Assembly: GCA_964566175.1 (NCBI GenBank)
Contig: CAZMHU010000018.1
Coordinates: 1 to 39,058 of the forward strand
Length of the DNA: 39,058 bases
Source of the DNA: SIG589 sp964566175
GTDB taxonomy: Bacteria > Bacillota > Clostridia > Oscillospirales > Acutalibacteraceae
Reading direction: 5' to 3'
The translations under genes were made by a program, and so were the position numbers. Below, piece by piece: positions 8,483-16,284 of this stretch (positions are counted from its first letter, which is position 1; every line of letters begins with the position of its first letter). The notes beneath the pieces are model-generated. The model did not search any database. It saw only the letters and a list, made by a program, of their open reading frames with translations, and was not told where the DNA came from.

Positions 8483-8519
8483 CAAGCGCCAAGTCACTCG
8501 GCTTGACGCTTGTTTTTTT
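8483..8519 (+). terminator. Terminator or attenuator after the GGGtGRT gene
   Basis: A 13-bp stem (CAAGCGCCAAGTC / GGCTTGACGCTTG, two imperfect pairs) with a four-base loop and a run of seven Ts. The T-run runs directly into the AAAGGAG of the next gene, leaving no room for a separate promoter between the hairpin and that gene. Confidence 0.8.
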
Positions 8520-8534
8520 AAAGGAGAAAACGCT

Positions 8535-10097
8535 ATGCGAGGAATTATGATTGACTGTTCGAGAAATGCCGTTATGAGTATACAGGCAGTTAAACGTTTT
8601 GTTTTGCTTATGGAAAAACTTCGTTTTGACACGCTTATGCTCTACACCGAAGACACCTTTGAGGTTGACGGCGAGCCGCTTTTCGGACATATGCGCGGCA
8701 GATATTCAAAAGACGAACTTAAAGAACTTGATACCTTTTGTGCAAAACACGGCATTGAACTTATCCCCTGCATACAAACACTTGCTCACTTAAATTCAAT
8801 TTTCAAATGGTGGAGCGAATACGACTGCATATGCGATTGCGACGATATTCTGCTTGCCGACTGCGACAGAACTTATACACTTATAGACAACATTTTCAAG
8901 ACCCTGTCGGAATGTTTTTCTTCGAAAAAAATCCATATCGGTATGGACGAAGCATACAAGGTAGGTCTCGGAAAACACCTCACCGCTCACGGATTTGAAA
9001 ACCGTTTTGACATTATCAACCGCCATCTTCACAAGGTTTGCGAACTTGCCGATAAATATGACTTTAAGCCTATGGTTTGGAGCGATATGTTCTGCAAACT
9101 CGTCGTAGAGAGCGAAGATTATTACGGCAGTATAGATATCGAAAAGATAAAGGCGAAAGCCGCACTTCCCGAAAACACAAGCCTTGTTTATTGGGACTAT
9201 TACAGCACCGATTATAACCGCTATGTTAAAATGATAAAACAAAATCAAGCTTTTGACCGTCCTGTGGTTTTCGCCGGCGGCGCTTGGACTTGGCGCGGCT
9301 TTGCACCGGACAATATGTTCAGCATCGAAACCACCACTGCGGCACTAAAAGCCTGTTCGGATTGCGGCGTTGACGATATTTTCATAACGATGTGGGGCGA
9401 TAACGGCGGCGAATGCTCCCGCTTTGCGGTATTGCCCGCCCTTGTCTACACTGCGGGAATTCTCGATAAAAAAACGGATTCCGAAATCAAAAAAGATTTT
9501 TCCGATTTAACGGGAATGAGTTTTGATGATTTTATGCTTCTTGACAGGCTCGATTGGCGCGATGATAAACGGCTGGGCGGTTTTTCAAAACGAATGCTTT
9601 ATAATGACCCGTTTTCGGGATTGTTCGACCACGCGGTAAACGGTACGGAAGCCGAACACTATCGTGAACTTTCCGGCAAACTCTCCGCAGTAGCGGCAGC
9701 GCCTGAATACAAACCGCTCTTCAACTCTGCCGCAGCGCTGGCAAAACTCTTATCAGTCAAATCGGAACTCGGTGTTAAAACGCGAAAAGCCTATACTGCA
9801 GGTGATAAAGCCACACTGAGAACGCTTGCCGAATGCGACTACACAAACGCCATCAAAGAACTTGACTTGTTTTACAACGCCTATTGGGATTTTTGGCAAA
9901 GTGAAAACAAACCGCACGGATTTGATGTTCAGGACATTCGCATCGGCGCTATGCAAAAACGCATTGAAGCCTGTAAAGCACGTATTATTTCATACTGCGA
10001 CGGCAAAACCGATTGCATACCCGAACTTTGTGAAAAAATTTCCGATGCACCGAGACGTCCATCGTGGAGCGAAATGGTCACAGCCAACAACGTATAA
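8535..10097 (+). CDS. Glycoside hydrolase family 20-type beta-N-acetylhexosaminidase
   Basis: Likely hydrolase of terminal beta-linked GlcNAc/GalNAc, 520 residues. Seen: a TIM-barrel beginning near residue 1 (LRFDTLMLYTEDTFE), HGIELIPCIQTLAHL, and the GH20 catalytic pair in IHIGMDEA (Asp138-Glu139); aromatic residues for the sugar pocket follow (PMVWSDMF, VYWDYYS, GAWTW). The second half is helical and lacks the extra domains of larger GH20 enzymes. No signal peptide, so it acts in the cytoplasm on imported oligosaccharides. It most resembles the GH20C-type subgroup, from memory. The SD sits at the end of the preceding terminator's T-run, so expression may come from read-through of the GGGtGRT operon. 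Confidence 0.85.
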   Translation: MRGIMIDCSRNAVMSIQAVKRFVLLMEKLRFDTLMLYTEDTFEVDGEPLFGHMRGRYSKDELKELDTFCAKHGIELIPCIQTLAHLNSIFKWWSEYDCICDCDDILLADCDRTYTLIDNIFKTLSECFSSKKIHIGMDEAYKVGLGKHLTAHGFENRFDIINRHLHKVCELADKYDFKPMVWSDMFCKLVVESEDYYGSIDIEKIKAKAALPENTSLVYWDYYSTDYNRYVKMIKQNQAFDRPVVFAGGAWTWRGFAPDNMFSIETTTAALKACSDCGVDDIFITMWGDNGGECSRFAVLPALVYTAGILDKKTDSEIKKDFSDLTGMSFDDFMLLDRLDWRDDKRLGGFSKRMLYNDPFSGLFDHAVNGTEAEHYRELSGKLSAVAAAPEYKPLFNSAAALAKLLSVKSELGVKTRKAYTAGDKATLRTLAECDYTNAIKELDLFYNAYWDFWQSENKPHGFDVQDIRIGAMQKRIEACKARIISYCDGKTDCIPELCEKISDAPRRPSWSEMVTANNV

Positions 10098-10108
10098 TTT
10101 AAAATTTA

Positions 10109-10137
10109 CGCAGCACTTTTAAGTGCTGTGTTTTTTT
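10109..10137 (+). terminator. Terminator after the hexosaminidase gene
   Basis: GCAGCACTTTTAAGTGCTGTG: a CAGCACT/AGTGCTG stem with a tiny loop, followed by seven Ts. Eleven bases after the stop codon. Confidence 0.85.
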
Positions 10138-10142
10138 GCATA

Positions 10143-10171
10143 TTTATAAAGCAATCCGAACATAATATATT
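10143..10171 (+). promoter_or_regulatory. Possible promoter of the sugar ABC operon
   Basis: TTTATA (10143-10148), 17-bp spacer, TATATT (10166-10171). Each element matches the consensus only partly. A short inverted repeat TAGCC...GGCTA (10186-10203) lies just upstream of the SD and could be a small operator or leader hairpin. Confidence 0.35.
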
Positions 10172-10218
10172 CAAACAAAATGTTATAGCCGCGCCTGTGG
10201 CTAAAAGGAGATTGTTTT

Positions 10219-11484
10219 ATGAAAAAATTATTATCGGTTATGCTTTGCACCTGTATGCTTGCGGTGTGCTTTGCCGGTTGCGGCAAGAAAACAGCGGAAA
10301 ACGGAAAGGTATATTACCTAAACTTCAAGCCAGAACAGGACTCGGCGTGGCAACAACTTGCCGCCGATTATACAAAGGAAACCGGCATTAAAGTCAGCGT
10401 TGTTACCGCAGCACAAGGCACGTATGAAGAAACGCTGACCGCCGAAATAGACAAATCAAATGCGCCCACTCTCTTTCAGGTCAGCGGAATCACAGCACTT
10501 GATGCTTGGAAAGATTATTGCCTTGATTTGTCCGACAGCATGGTAGCAAACGAACTGGCAAGTGATGACTTTGCCCTAAAATCCGACGGCAAGACATACG
10601 GTATTGCCTATGTTTACGAGGGGTTCGGTCTTATAACAAACAAGGCACTTCTCAAAAAAGCAGGTTACAAAACGGAAGATATTAAGAATTTCGATGACCT
10701 TAAGCGAATTGCCGAAGACATTCACGCAAGACGTGACACGCTCGGGTTTGACGCTTTCACATCGTCTACCCTCGACAGCAGTTCCTCTTGGCGTTTTTCG
10801 GGCCACCTTGCGACCGTACCGCTTTATTACGAATTTAAAGATGACGGAATTACAAAACAGCCATCTGAAATAAAGGGAACGTATCTTGACAGGTATAAGG
10901 CACTGTGGGATCTTTATACAGCAAACTCAACCGTTGAACCGCAAAAAATCACATCGACTGCCGATGCCGCAAAAGAATTTGCGTCCGGAAAGGCGGTTTT
11001 CTACCAAAACGGAACTTGGATGTATAACGACGTTAAGGAAATCGGAGACGAAAACCTTGACTTGTTGCCTATCTTTGCGGGAATTGATGACGAAAAGCAG
11101 GGCATTTGTTGCGGAACGGAAAACTACTGGGCGGTTAATTCACAGGCAAGCGACGCCGACAAAAAAGCCACGCTTGACTTTCTCTACTGGGTCGTAACGA
11201 GTGAGGAAGGCACGGCCGCCCTCGCAGACAAAATGGGATTTTCCGCACCCTTTAAAAAATCCAAACCCGTTAAAAACGTTCTTGCAAACCGTATGGAAGA
11301 ATATGTGAACGACGGATATGAAAATGTTGCTTGGGTATTTAACCTCACACCGAGCGTTGAAGCGTGGCGCGCCGATGTTGTTTCCGCTCTTGCCGCATAC
11401 ACGGCGGGCAACGGCAGTTGGGATGCGGTTGAACGCGCCTTTACCGACGGCTGGAAAAAGCAGTATTCGGCGGCACATTCATAA
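10219..11484 (+). CDS. Carbohydrate ABC transporter, substrate-binding lipoprotein
   Basis: Family 1 extracellular solute-binding protein, 421 residues, anchored outside the membrane. Seen: lipoprotein signal peptide with lipobox FAGC (lipidated Cys21), typical mature body with AAQGTYEETLTAEIDKSNAPTLFQ near 60-85 and the segment FASGKAVFYQNGTW near 255-268 seen in MalE/UgpB-like proteins. Upstream of two MalF/MalG-type permeases and malQ, so the likely ligand is a malto-oligosaccharide, an inference from context. An SD AAAAGGAG precedes the ATG. A hairpin separates it from the permease genes. Confidence 0.92.
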   Translation: MKKLLSVMLCTCMLAVCFAGCGKKTAENGKVYYLNFKPEQDSAWQQLAADYTKETGIKVSVVTAAQGTYEETLTAEIDKSNAPTLFQVSGITALDAWKDYCLDLSDSMVANELASDDFALKSDGKTYGIAYVYEGFGLITNKALLKKAGYKTEDIKNFDDLKRIAEDIHARRDTLGFDAFTSSTLDSSSSWRFSGHLATVPLYYEFKDDGITKQPSEIKGTYLDRYKALWDLYTANSTVEPQKITSTADAAKEFASGKAVFYQNGTWMYNDVKEIGDENLDLLPIFAGIDDEKQGICCGTENYWAVNSQASDADKKATLDFLYWVVTSEEGTAALADKMGFSAPFKKSKPVKNVLANRMEEYVNDGYENVAWVFNLTPSVEAWRADVVSALAAYTAGNGSWDAVERAFTDGWKKQYSAAHS

Positions 11485-11491
11485 ATTTTAA

Positions 11492-11521
11492 AAAGGCGGC
11501 GGACTGCGGTTTGCCGCCTTT
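11492..11521 (+). other. Hairpin between binding protein and permease genes
   Basis: AAAGGCGGC / GCCGCCTTT, a 9-bp perfect stem with a 12-base loop, not followed by a T-run. In ABC importer operons such hairpins commonly protect the binding-protein mRNA or damp read-through, so that the binding protein is made in excess over the permeases; that role is inferred here. Confidence 0.6.
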
Positions 11522-11539
11522 GATGCAGGAGAAAATTTT

Positions 11540-12400
11540 ATGAAAAAGCAAAAAAAGAAAAATCATATAGGTCTTTACGGCATAATTTTCTTATTGCCTA
11601 TGCTTGCGGCATTTTGCATAGGCTTTGTTTGGCCGTTTTTACAGGGAATATATCTATCGTTCTTCCGTTTTAAGACCCTTCGTTTTACAGAATTTGTAGG
11701 TTTTGATAACTACAAAGCCGCACTCTCAGATACCTCTTTTTTACATTCGTTTCTGTTCACACTCCTCTTCACCGCAGTGTCGGTTGCGGCAATAAATCTG
11801 ATTGCGTTCTCGGTTGCCGCCGTGCTGACAAAGAGGATATATGGTTCGACCCTCTTCCGTACCGTATTTTTTATGCCGAATTTGATAGGCGGAATTGTTT
11901 TGGGATATATCTTCAAAATTATACTGGACGGTGCTTTGTCCCTTTGGTTTGACTCTTCGCTCGCACTTAACGAAACCTACGGTTTTTGGGGACTTATTAT
12001 TCTTATGTGCTGGCAACAGGTCGGATATATGATGATAATATATATCGCAGGTCTTCAAAATGTGCCGACCGAACTCACCGAAGCGGCAAAAATCGACGGC
12101 GCATCGAGCGGGCAGATATTACGGCACATCACACTTCCCTGCGTTATGTCGTCGATAACTATTTGCATATTCCTTACCCTCACCAATTCTTTCAAACTTT
12201 TCGACCAAAACCTTGCACTTACGGCAGGTCAGCCTTTTCACAAAACCGAAATGCTTGCGCTCAATATTTATAATTCCTTTTACAGCAGTTCCACAAATAT
12301 GGGTGTCGGACAGGCAAAGGCGGTTATATTTTTCATAACCGTTGTGATAATTGCTCTCTCGCAACTATATATTACCCGAAGCAGGGAGGTTCAGCAGTGA
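11540..12400 (+). CDS. Sugar ABC transporter permease (MalF/UgpA type)
   Basis: Inner-membrane permease subunit, 286 residues, six predicted helices. The conserved cytoplasmic EAA loop, where the ATPase docks, is seen as ELTEAAKIDGASSGQILRHITLP near residues 177-199. N-terminus KKQKKKNHIGLYGIIFLLPML is typical of the family. Overlaps the next permease gene by four bases, implying translational coupling. No ATPase gene is in the operon, so a shared MsmX/MalK-type ATPase encoded elsewhere must energise it, as is known for many Firmicutes sugar importers. Confidence 0.93.
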   Translation: MKKQKKKNHIGLYGIIFLLPMLAAFCIGFVWPFLQGIYLSFFRFKTLRFTEFVGFDNYKAALSDTSFLHSFLFTLLFTAVSVAAINLIAFSVAAVLTKRIYGSTLFRTVFFMPNLIGGIVLGYIFKIILDGALSLWFDSSLALNETYGFWGLIILMCWQQVGYMMIIYIAGLQNVPTELTEAAKIDGASSGQILRHITLPCVMSSITICIFLTLTNSFKLFDQNLALTAGQPFHKTEMLALNIYNSFYSSSTNMGVGQAKAVIFFITVVIIALSQLYITRSREVQQ

Positions 12401-13251
12401 TGAAACGTGAATTTAAAAAAAGCGGCGGCGGTGTTTTCTGTACCGTGCTGTTTTCCCTGCTGTCCGCCGTTTGGGTAATGCCGGCGGTGATTGTGTTTTA
12501 CAACTCCTTTAAAAGCAACACCGCAATATCACTTTCTCCTTTTTCGCTCCCCGATAGAGAAAGTTTCGTCGGAATTGAAAACTATATAAACGGAACACTG
12601 CACGGCAACTATCCGTTTTATATGTCGGTCGTATACAGTATTATAATAACTCTGCTCTCGGTTTTCTTGATACTTCTGTTCACATCAATGGCGGCTTGGT
12701 ATATAAGCCGAGTTGACAACACCCCCTGCCGTCTTGTATACTATCTTTGTGTCTTTTCAATGGTCGTTCCGTTTCAGATGGTTATGTTTACACTTTCCAA
12801 AACGGCAGATAAACTCAAACTCAACACACCTTTTACAATACCGATAATATATCTCGGTTTCGGTGCAGGACTTGCGGTTTTTCTGTTTTGCGGATTTGTA
12901 AAAAGCATACCGCTTGAAATCGAAGAAGCGGCAAACATTGACGGCTGTAACCCTCTTAAAACTTTTTTTCTTGTGGATATGCCGATAATGAAATCAACCT
13001 ATATTTCGGTCGCGATACTTGAACTTATGTGGGTCTGGAACGATTATCTCCTACCCTATCTTGTTCTCGACCGCACAAAATATATGACCGTACCTATCCA
13101 TATTCAGTTTTTGCAAGGCAGTTTCGGTAGGGTGGACTACGGTGCGACAATGGCACTTATAATCATTTGTCTGTTGCCGATTGTTCTGCTTTATGCGTTT
13201 GGGCAAAGGCACATTATAAAAGGGGTGCTTTCCGGTGCAGTAAAGGGTTAG
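12397..13251 (+). CDS. Sugar ABC transporter permease (MalG/UgpE type)
   Basis: Second permease subunit, 284 residues, six predicted helices. EAA loop EIEEAANIDGCNPLKTFFLVDMP near residues 173-195, the MalG-type form, followed by the WVWNDYLLP segment. Start: GTG at 12397 has GGGAGG seven bases upstream; the adjacent ATG at 12400 is also possible and changes the protein by one residue. Together with the preceding permease it forms the heterodimeric channel. Confidence 0.93.
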   Translation: MMKREFKKSGGGVFCTVLFSLLSAVWVMPAVIVFYNSFKSNTAISLSPFSLPDRESFVGIENYINGTLHGNYPFYMSVVYSIIITLLSVFLILLFTSMAAWYISRVDNTPCRLVYYLCVFSMVVPFQMVMFTLSKTADKLKLNTPFTIPIIYLGFGAGLAVFLFCGFVKSIPLEIEEAANIDGCNPLKTFFLVDMPIMKSTYISVAILELMWVWNDYLLPYLVLDRTKYMTVPIHIQFLQGSFGRVDYGATMALIIICLLPIVLLYAFGQRHIIKGVLSGAVKG

Positions 13252-13276
13252 CCATACCCCGAAAGCGAGGTTTTTT

Positions 13277-14776
13277 ATGAGAGCAAGCGGAATACTGATG
13301 CCGATTTTTTCTCTCCCGTCGGCATACGGAATAGGAACGTTCGGTCGCGAGGCTTATCGCTTTGCGGACTTCTTATGCGAGGCGGGACAAAGTTTTTGGC
13401 AAATTCTTCCCCTCAACCCGACAAATTACGGTGACTCGCCCTATCAATCTTTTTCGTCCTTTGCGGGAAATCCGTATTTTATCGACATCGAAATGCTGAT
13501 TGAAAGCGGACTGCTCAGAAAGGCAGAAGCCGACTCATATCCGTTCGGCAATGACCTTTGCGAGGTTGATTACGGTCTTTTATACGAAAACAGGCTTTCC
13601 CTTTTGAGAAAAGCGTTTGCGCGTTTTAAACCTAATAGCGACTTTGCGAATTTTTGCAATGAGAACGCCGTATGGCTCGACGAATATGCACTTTTTATGG
13701 CAATAAAAAGTGAGAACGGCGACCGTGCGTGGTACGAATGGGATGACCCGCTTAAAAACCGAGAACCCGACGCCTTGGAAAAAGCAAAAAAAGAATATTC
13801 CGATGATATAAAATTTCATCAATTTTTGCAATATATCTTTTCTTCACAGTGGCACAAACTAAAAGACTATGCCAACAGCAAGGGCGTACGCATTATCGGC
13901 GATATTCCGATATACGTTGCGTATGACAGTGCCGATGTTTGGGCGGGAAGAGAAATGTTTTTACTTGACAAAAACGGCTCGCCCACACTCGTTGCGGGTT
14001 GCCCGCCCGACGCTTTTTCGGAAGACGGACAACTTTGGGGAAATCCGCTTTACGATTGGGATAAAATGAAAAATGACGGTTTCCTTTGGTGGAAAAGGCG
14101 GCTTGCTTTCGCCTTTAAAACCTACGACACCGTACGAATTGACCACTTCAGGGGATTTGAAGCATTTTACGCTGTTCCGTTCGGCGATACCGACGCAAAA
14201 AAAGGCAGTTGGAAAAAGGGGCCGGACTCTACACTGTTTTGCAAACTGAAAAAAGAATTCGGAAACGATTTGCCGATAATAGCGGAAGATTTGGGATTTT
14301 TGACACCCGCCGTAAAAAAACTTCTGAAAAGCACCGGTTTCCCCGGTATGAAGGTTTTACAGTTTGCCTTTGACAGCCGCGAAGAGAGTGATTATCTGCC
14401 GCACAATTACGACCGCAACTGTGTTGTTTACACCGGCACGCACGATAACGATACGATTATCGGCTGGACGAAAAGCGCTCCGACGGAAGATGTCGAATTT
14501 GCCCGCCGCTATATGCACGCCGACGGACGTGAAGGTTTTAACTGGACTATGATGCGTACGGCGCTTATGTCGGTTGCGGATACGGCAATACTTATGATGC
14601 CCGACCTGCTCGGACTCGACAGCGGCGGCAGAATTAACACGCCGTCCGTCACAGGCGGAAACTGGCGTTGGCGAATTGACGGCAGTTGTATAAACAGTTG
14701 GCTTGCCGAGATTTTGCGTGAATACACAAAACTCTACGGTCGTCTGCCCGACACTGACAAAACGGATACAAAATAA
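13277..14776 (+). CDS. malQ: 4-alpha-glucanotransferase (amylomaltase)
   Basis: GH77 enzyme that transfers alpha-1,4-glucan segments between malto-oligosaccharides and releases glucose; cytoplasmic. Seen in 499 residues, the usual length: N-terminal SLPSAYGIGTFG and FWQILPLNPTNYGDSPYQ; nucleophile Asp289 in VRIDHFRGFE; acid/base Glu337 in IIAEDLGFL; transition-state Asp390 in GTHDND; C-terminal INTPSVTGGNWRWR. Placed 25 bases after the second permease gene with SD GCGAGG, so it belongs to the same operon and points to malto-oligosaccharide import. Confidence 0.96.
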   Translation: MRASGILMPIFSLPSAYGIGTFGREAYRFADFLCEAGQSFWQILPLNPTNYGDSPYQSFSSFAGNPYFIDIEMLIESGLLRKAEADSYPFGNDLCEVDYGLLYENRLSLLRKAFARFKPNSDFANFCNENAVWLDEYALFMAIKSENGDRAWYEWDDPLKNREPDALEKAKKEYSDDIKFHQFLQYIFSSQWHKLKDYANSKGVRIIGDIPIYVAYDSADVWAGREMFLLDKNGSPTLVAGCPPDAFSEDGQLWGNPLYDWDKMKNDGFLWWKRRLAFAFKTYDTVRIDHFRGFEAFYAVPFGDTDAKKGSWKKGPDSTLFCKLKKEFGNDLPIIAEDLGFLTPAVKKLLKSTGFPGMKVLQFAFDSREESDYLPHNYDRNCVVYTGTHDNDTIIGWTKSAPTEDVEFARRYMHADGREGFNWTMMRTALMSVADTAILMMPDLLGLDSGGRINTPSVTGGNWRWRIDGSCINSWLAEILREYTKLYGRLPDTDKTDTK

Positions 14777-14781
14777 AAAAG

Positions 14782-14825
14782 TATACATCTTGTATTTTGC
14801 AATAGATATAAGATGTATATTTTTT
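14782..14825 (+). terminator. Terminator after malQ
   Basis: TATACATCTT / AAGATGTATA, a 10-bp perfect stem with an 18-base loop, followed by six Ts. The loop arm TTTGCAATA (14795-14803) can also pair with TATTGCAAA (14825-14833) just beyond. Confidence 0.75.
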
Positions 14826-14826
14826 A

Positions 14827-14855
14827 TTGCAAATATTTTGCGGCTATATTATACT
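14827..14855 (+). promoter_or_regulatory. Promoter of the MATE-pepD-peptidase operon
   Basis: TTGCAA (14827-14832), 17-bp spacer, TATACT (14850-14855), placed directly after the malQ terminator and 25 bases before the MATE start. Confidence 0.65.
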
Positions 14856-14880
14856 ATGTATATTATGAAAAATAGGGGTT

Positions 14881-16284
14881 ATGAATGTGTTTAAAAAACT
14901 TATAGGCGATAAAGCCTTTTATAAGCGTGTACTCGCGCTTACACTGCCGATTATGGTGCAAAACGGTATTACCAACTTTGTCAATATGCTCGACAACGTT
15001 ATGGTCGGTCAAGTCGGCACGGTACAAATGACCGGCGTTGCCGTTGCCAACCAACTTATCTTTGTTTTCAATCTTTGTATTTTCGGCGCGATTTCCGGCG
15101 CGGGAATATTCGGCGCACAGTTTTTCGGGAACGGCGACCATACAGGTCTTCGCAACACCTTCCGTTTTAAACTTGTTTTCTGCTCACTGCTTTCAGTTTT
15201 GGGAATAGTGCTGTTTATTTTTGCGGGTGAACCGCTTATAAATATGTATCTTTTGGGTGACGGAAGTACGGAAAATGCCGCCGCATCACTCTTGTGTGCA
15301 AAAAAATATCTTCACATAATGATGATAGGTATACTACCCTACACATTGGCACAGTGCTACGCAAGCACACTCCGTGAAACCGGAAAAACCGTTCCGCCGA
15401 TGCTTGCGGGCGTTGCCGCAGTATGCGTAAACCTTGTTTTGAACTATATACTTATTTTCGGCCACTTCGGCGCTCCGAAAATGGACGTTGCCGGTGCTGC
15501 TGTCGCAACGGTAATATCCCGTTTTGCGGAACTTGCGATAGTTGCCGTTTATACCGCCAAGACAAAACAAACAAACAAGTTTATAGTAGGCGCTTATAAG
15601 AGTATGCGCGTACCGAAAGCACTCGTAAAACAGATTGTAATAAAGGGTATGCCCCTTATGCTCAACGAAACTCTTTGGGCGGCGGGAATAGCAATGCTTA
15701 ACAAGTGCTATTCCGAACGCGGACTCGACGTTGTTGCCGCAAATAACATATCCCAAACGTTTTGGAATGTTTTTTCGGTTGCCTTTATGTCGGTCGGTGC
15801 GGCAATAGGCATTATACTCGGTCAGTTGCTCGGCGCGGGCGAAACCGAACAAGCCAAGGAAGAAAGCGTAAAACTTATCACATTTTCACTGCTTATGAGC
15901 GTTGCGGTCGGTGCGGTTTATTTTTTCTGTGCGGAATTTATACCGCAGATATACAACACCGACGACGAAATTCGACATATGGCAACACGCCTTATGCAGA
16001 TTTGCGCCGTTACAATGCCGCTAGATGCTTTTGCAAACGCATCATACTTTACACTCCGTTCGGGCGGAAAGGTTATTGTAACATTCTTGTTTGACTGTTG
16101 CTTCGTTTGGATAATATCCGTTCCGGCGGCACTCATTTTGACCCGTTTTACATCACTACCGATACTGTCACTCTACGCGGTATTGCAGTGTATGAACATT
16201 ATAAAATGCGTACTCGGATTTATATTCGTAAAACGCGGAATATGGTTAAAAAATATTGTAGGTGACGAAATATGCGATGCTTAG
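14881..16284 (+). CDS. MATE-family multidrug/organic cation exporter
   Basis: Inner-membrane Na+- or H+-driven antiporter of the MATE family, 467 residues with twelve predicted helices. Seen: the N-terminal signature LTLPIMVQNGITNFVNMLDNVMVGQVG, the repeat-like AGVAAVCVNLVLNYILIFG near 180-200, and GVDVVAA-type interhalf elements (GLDVVAANNISQTF near 280). Start: ATG at 14881 sits only two bases from AGGGG, whereas GTG at 14887 has it eight bases away; either may be used, with a two-residue difference. Overlaps pepD by 13 bases. The physiological substrate is unknown. Confidence 0.92.
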   Translation: MNVFKKLIGDKAFYKRVLALTLPIMVQNGITNFVNMLDNVMVGQVGTVQMTGVAVANQLIFVFNLCIFGAISGAGIFGAQFFGNGDHTGLRNTFRFKLVFCSLLSVLGIVLFIFAGEPLINMYLLGDGSTENAAASLLCAKKYLHIMMIGILPYTLAQCYASTLRETGKTVPPMLAGVAAVCVNLVLNYILIFGHFGAPKMDVAGAAVATVISRFAELAIVAVYTAKTKQTNKFIVGAYKSMRVPKALVKQIVIKGMPLMLNETLWAAGIAMLNKCYSERGLDVVAANNISQTFWNVFSVAFMSVGAAIGIILGQLLGAGETEQAKEESVKLITFSLLMSVAVGAVYFFCAEFIPQIYNTDDEIRHMATRLMQICAVTMPLDAFANASYFTLRSGGKVIVTFLFDCCFVWIISVPAALILTRFTSLPILSLYAVLQCMNIIKCVLGFIFVKRGIWLKNIVGDEICDA

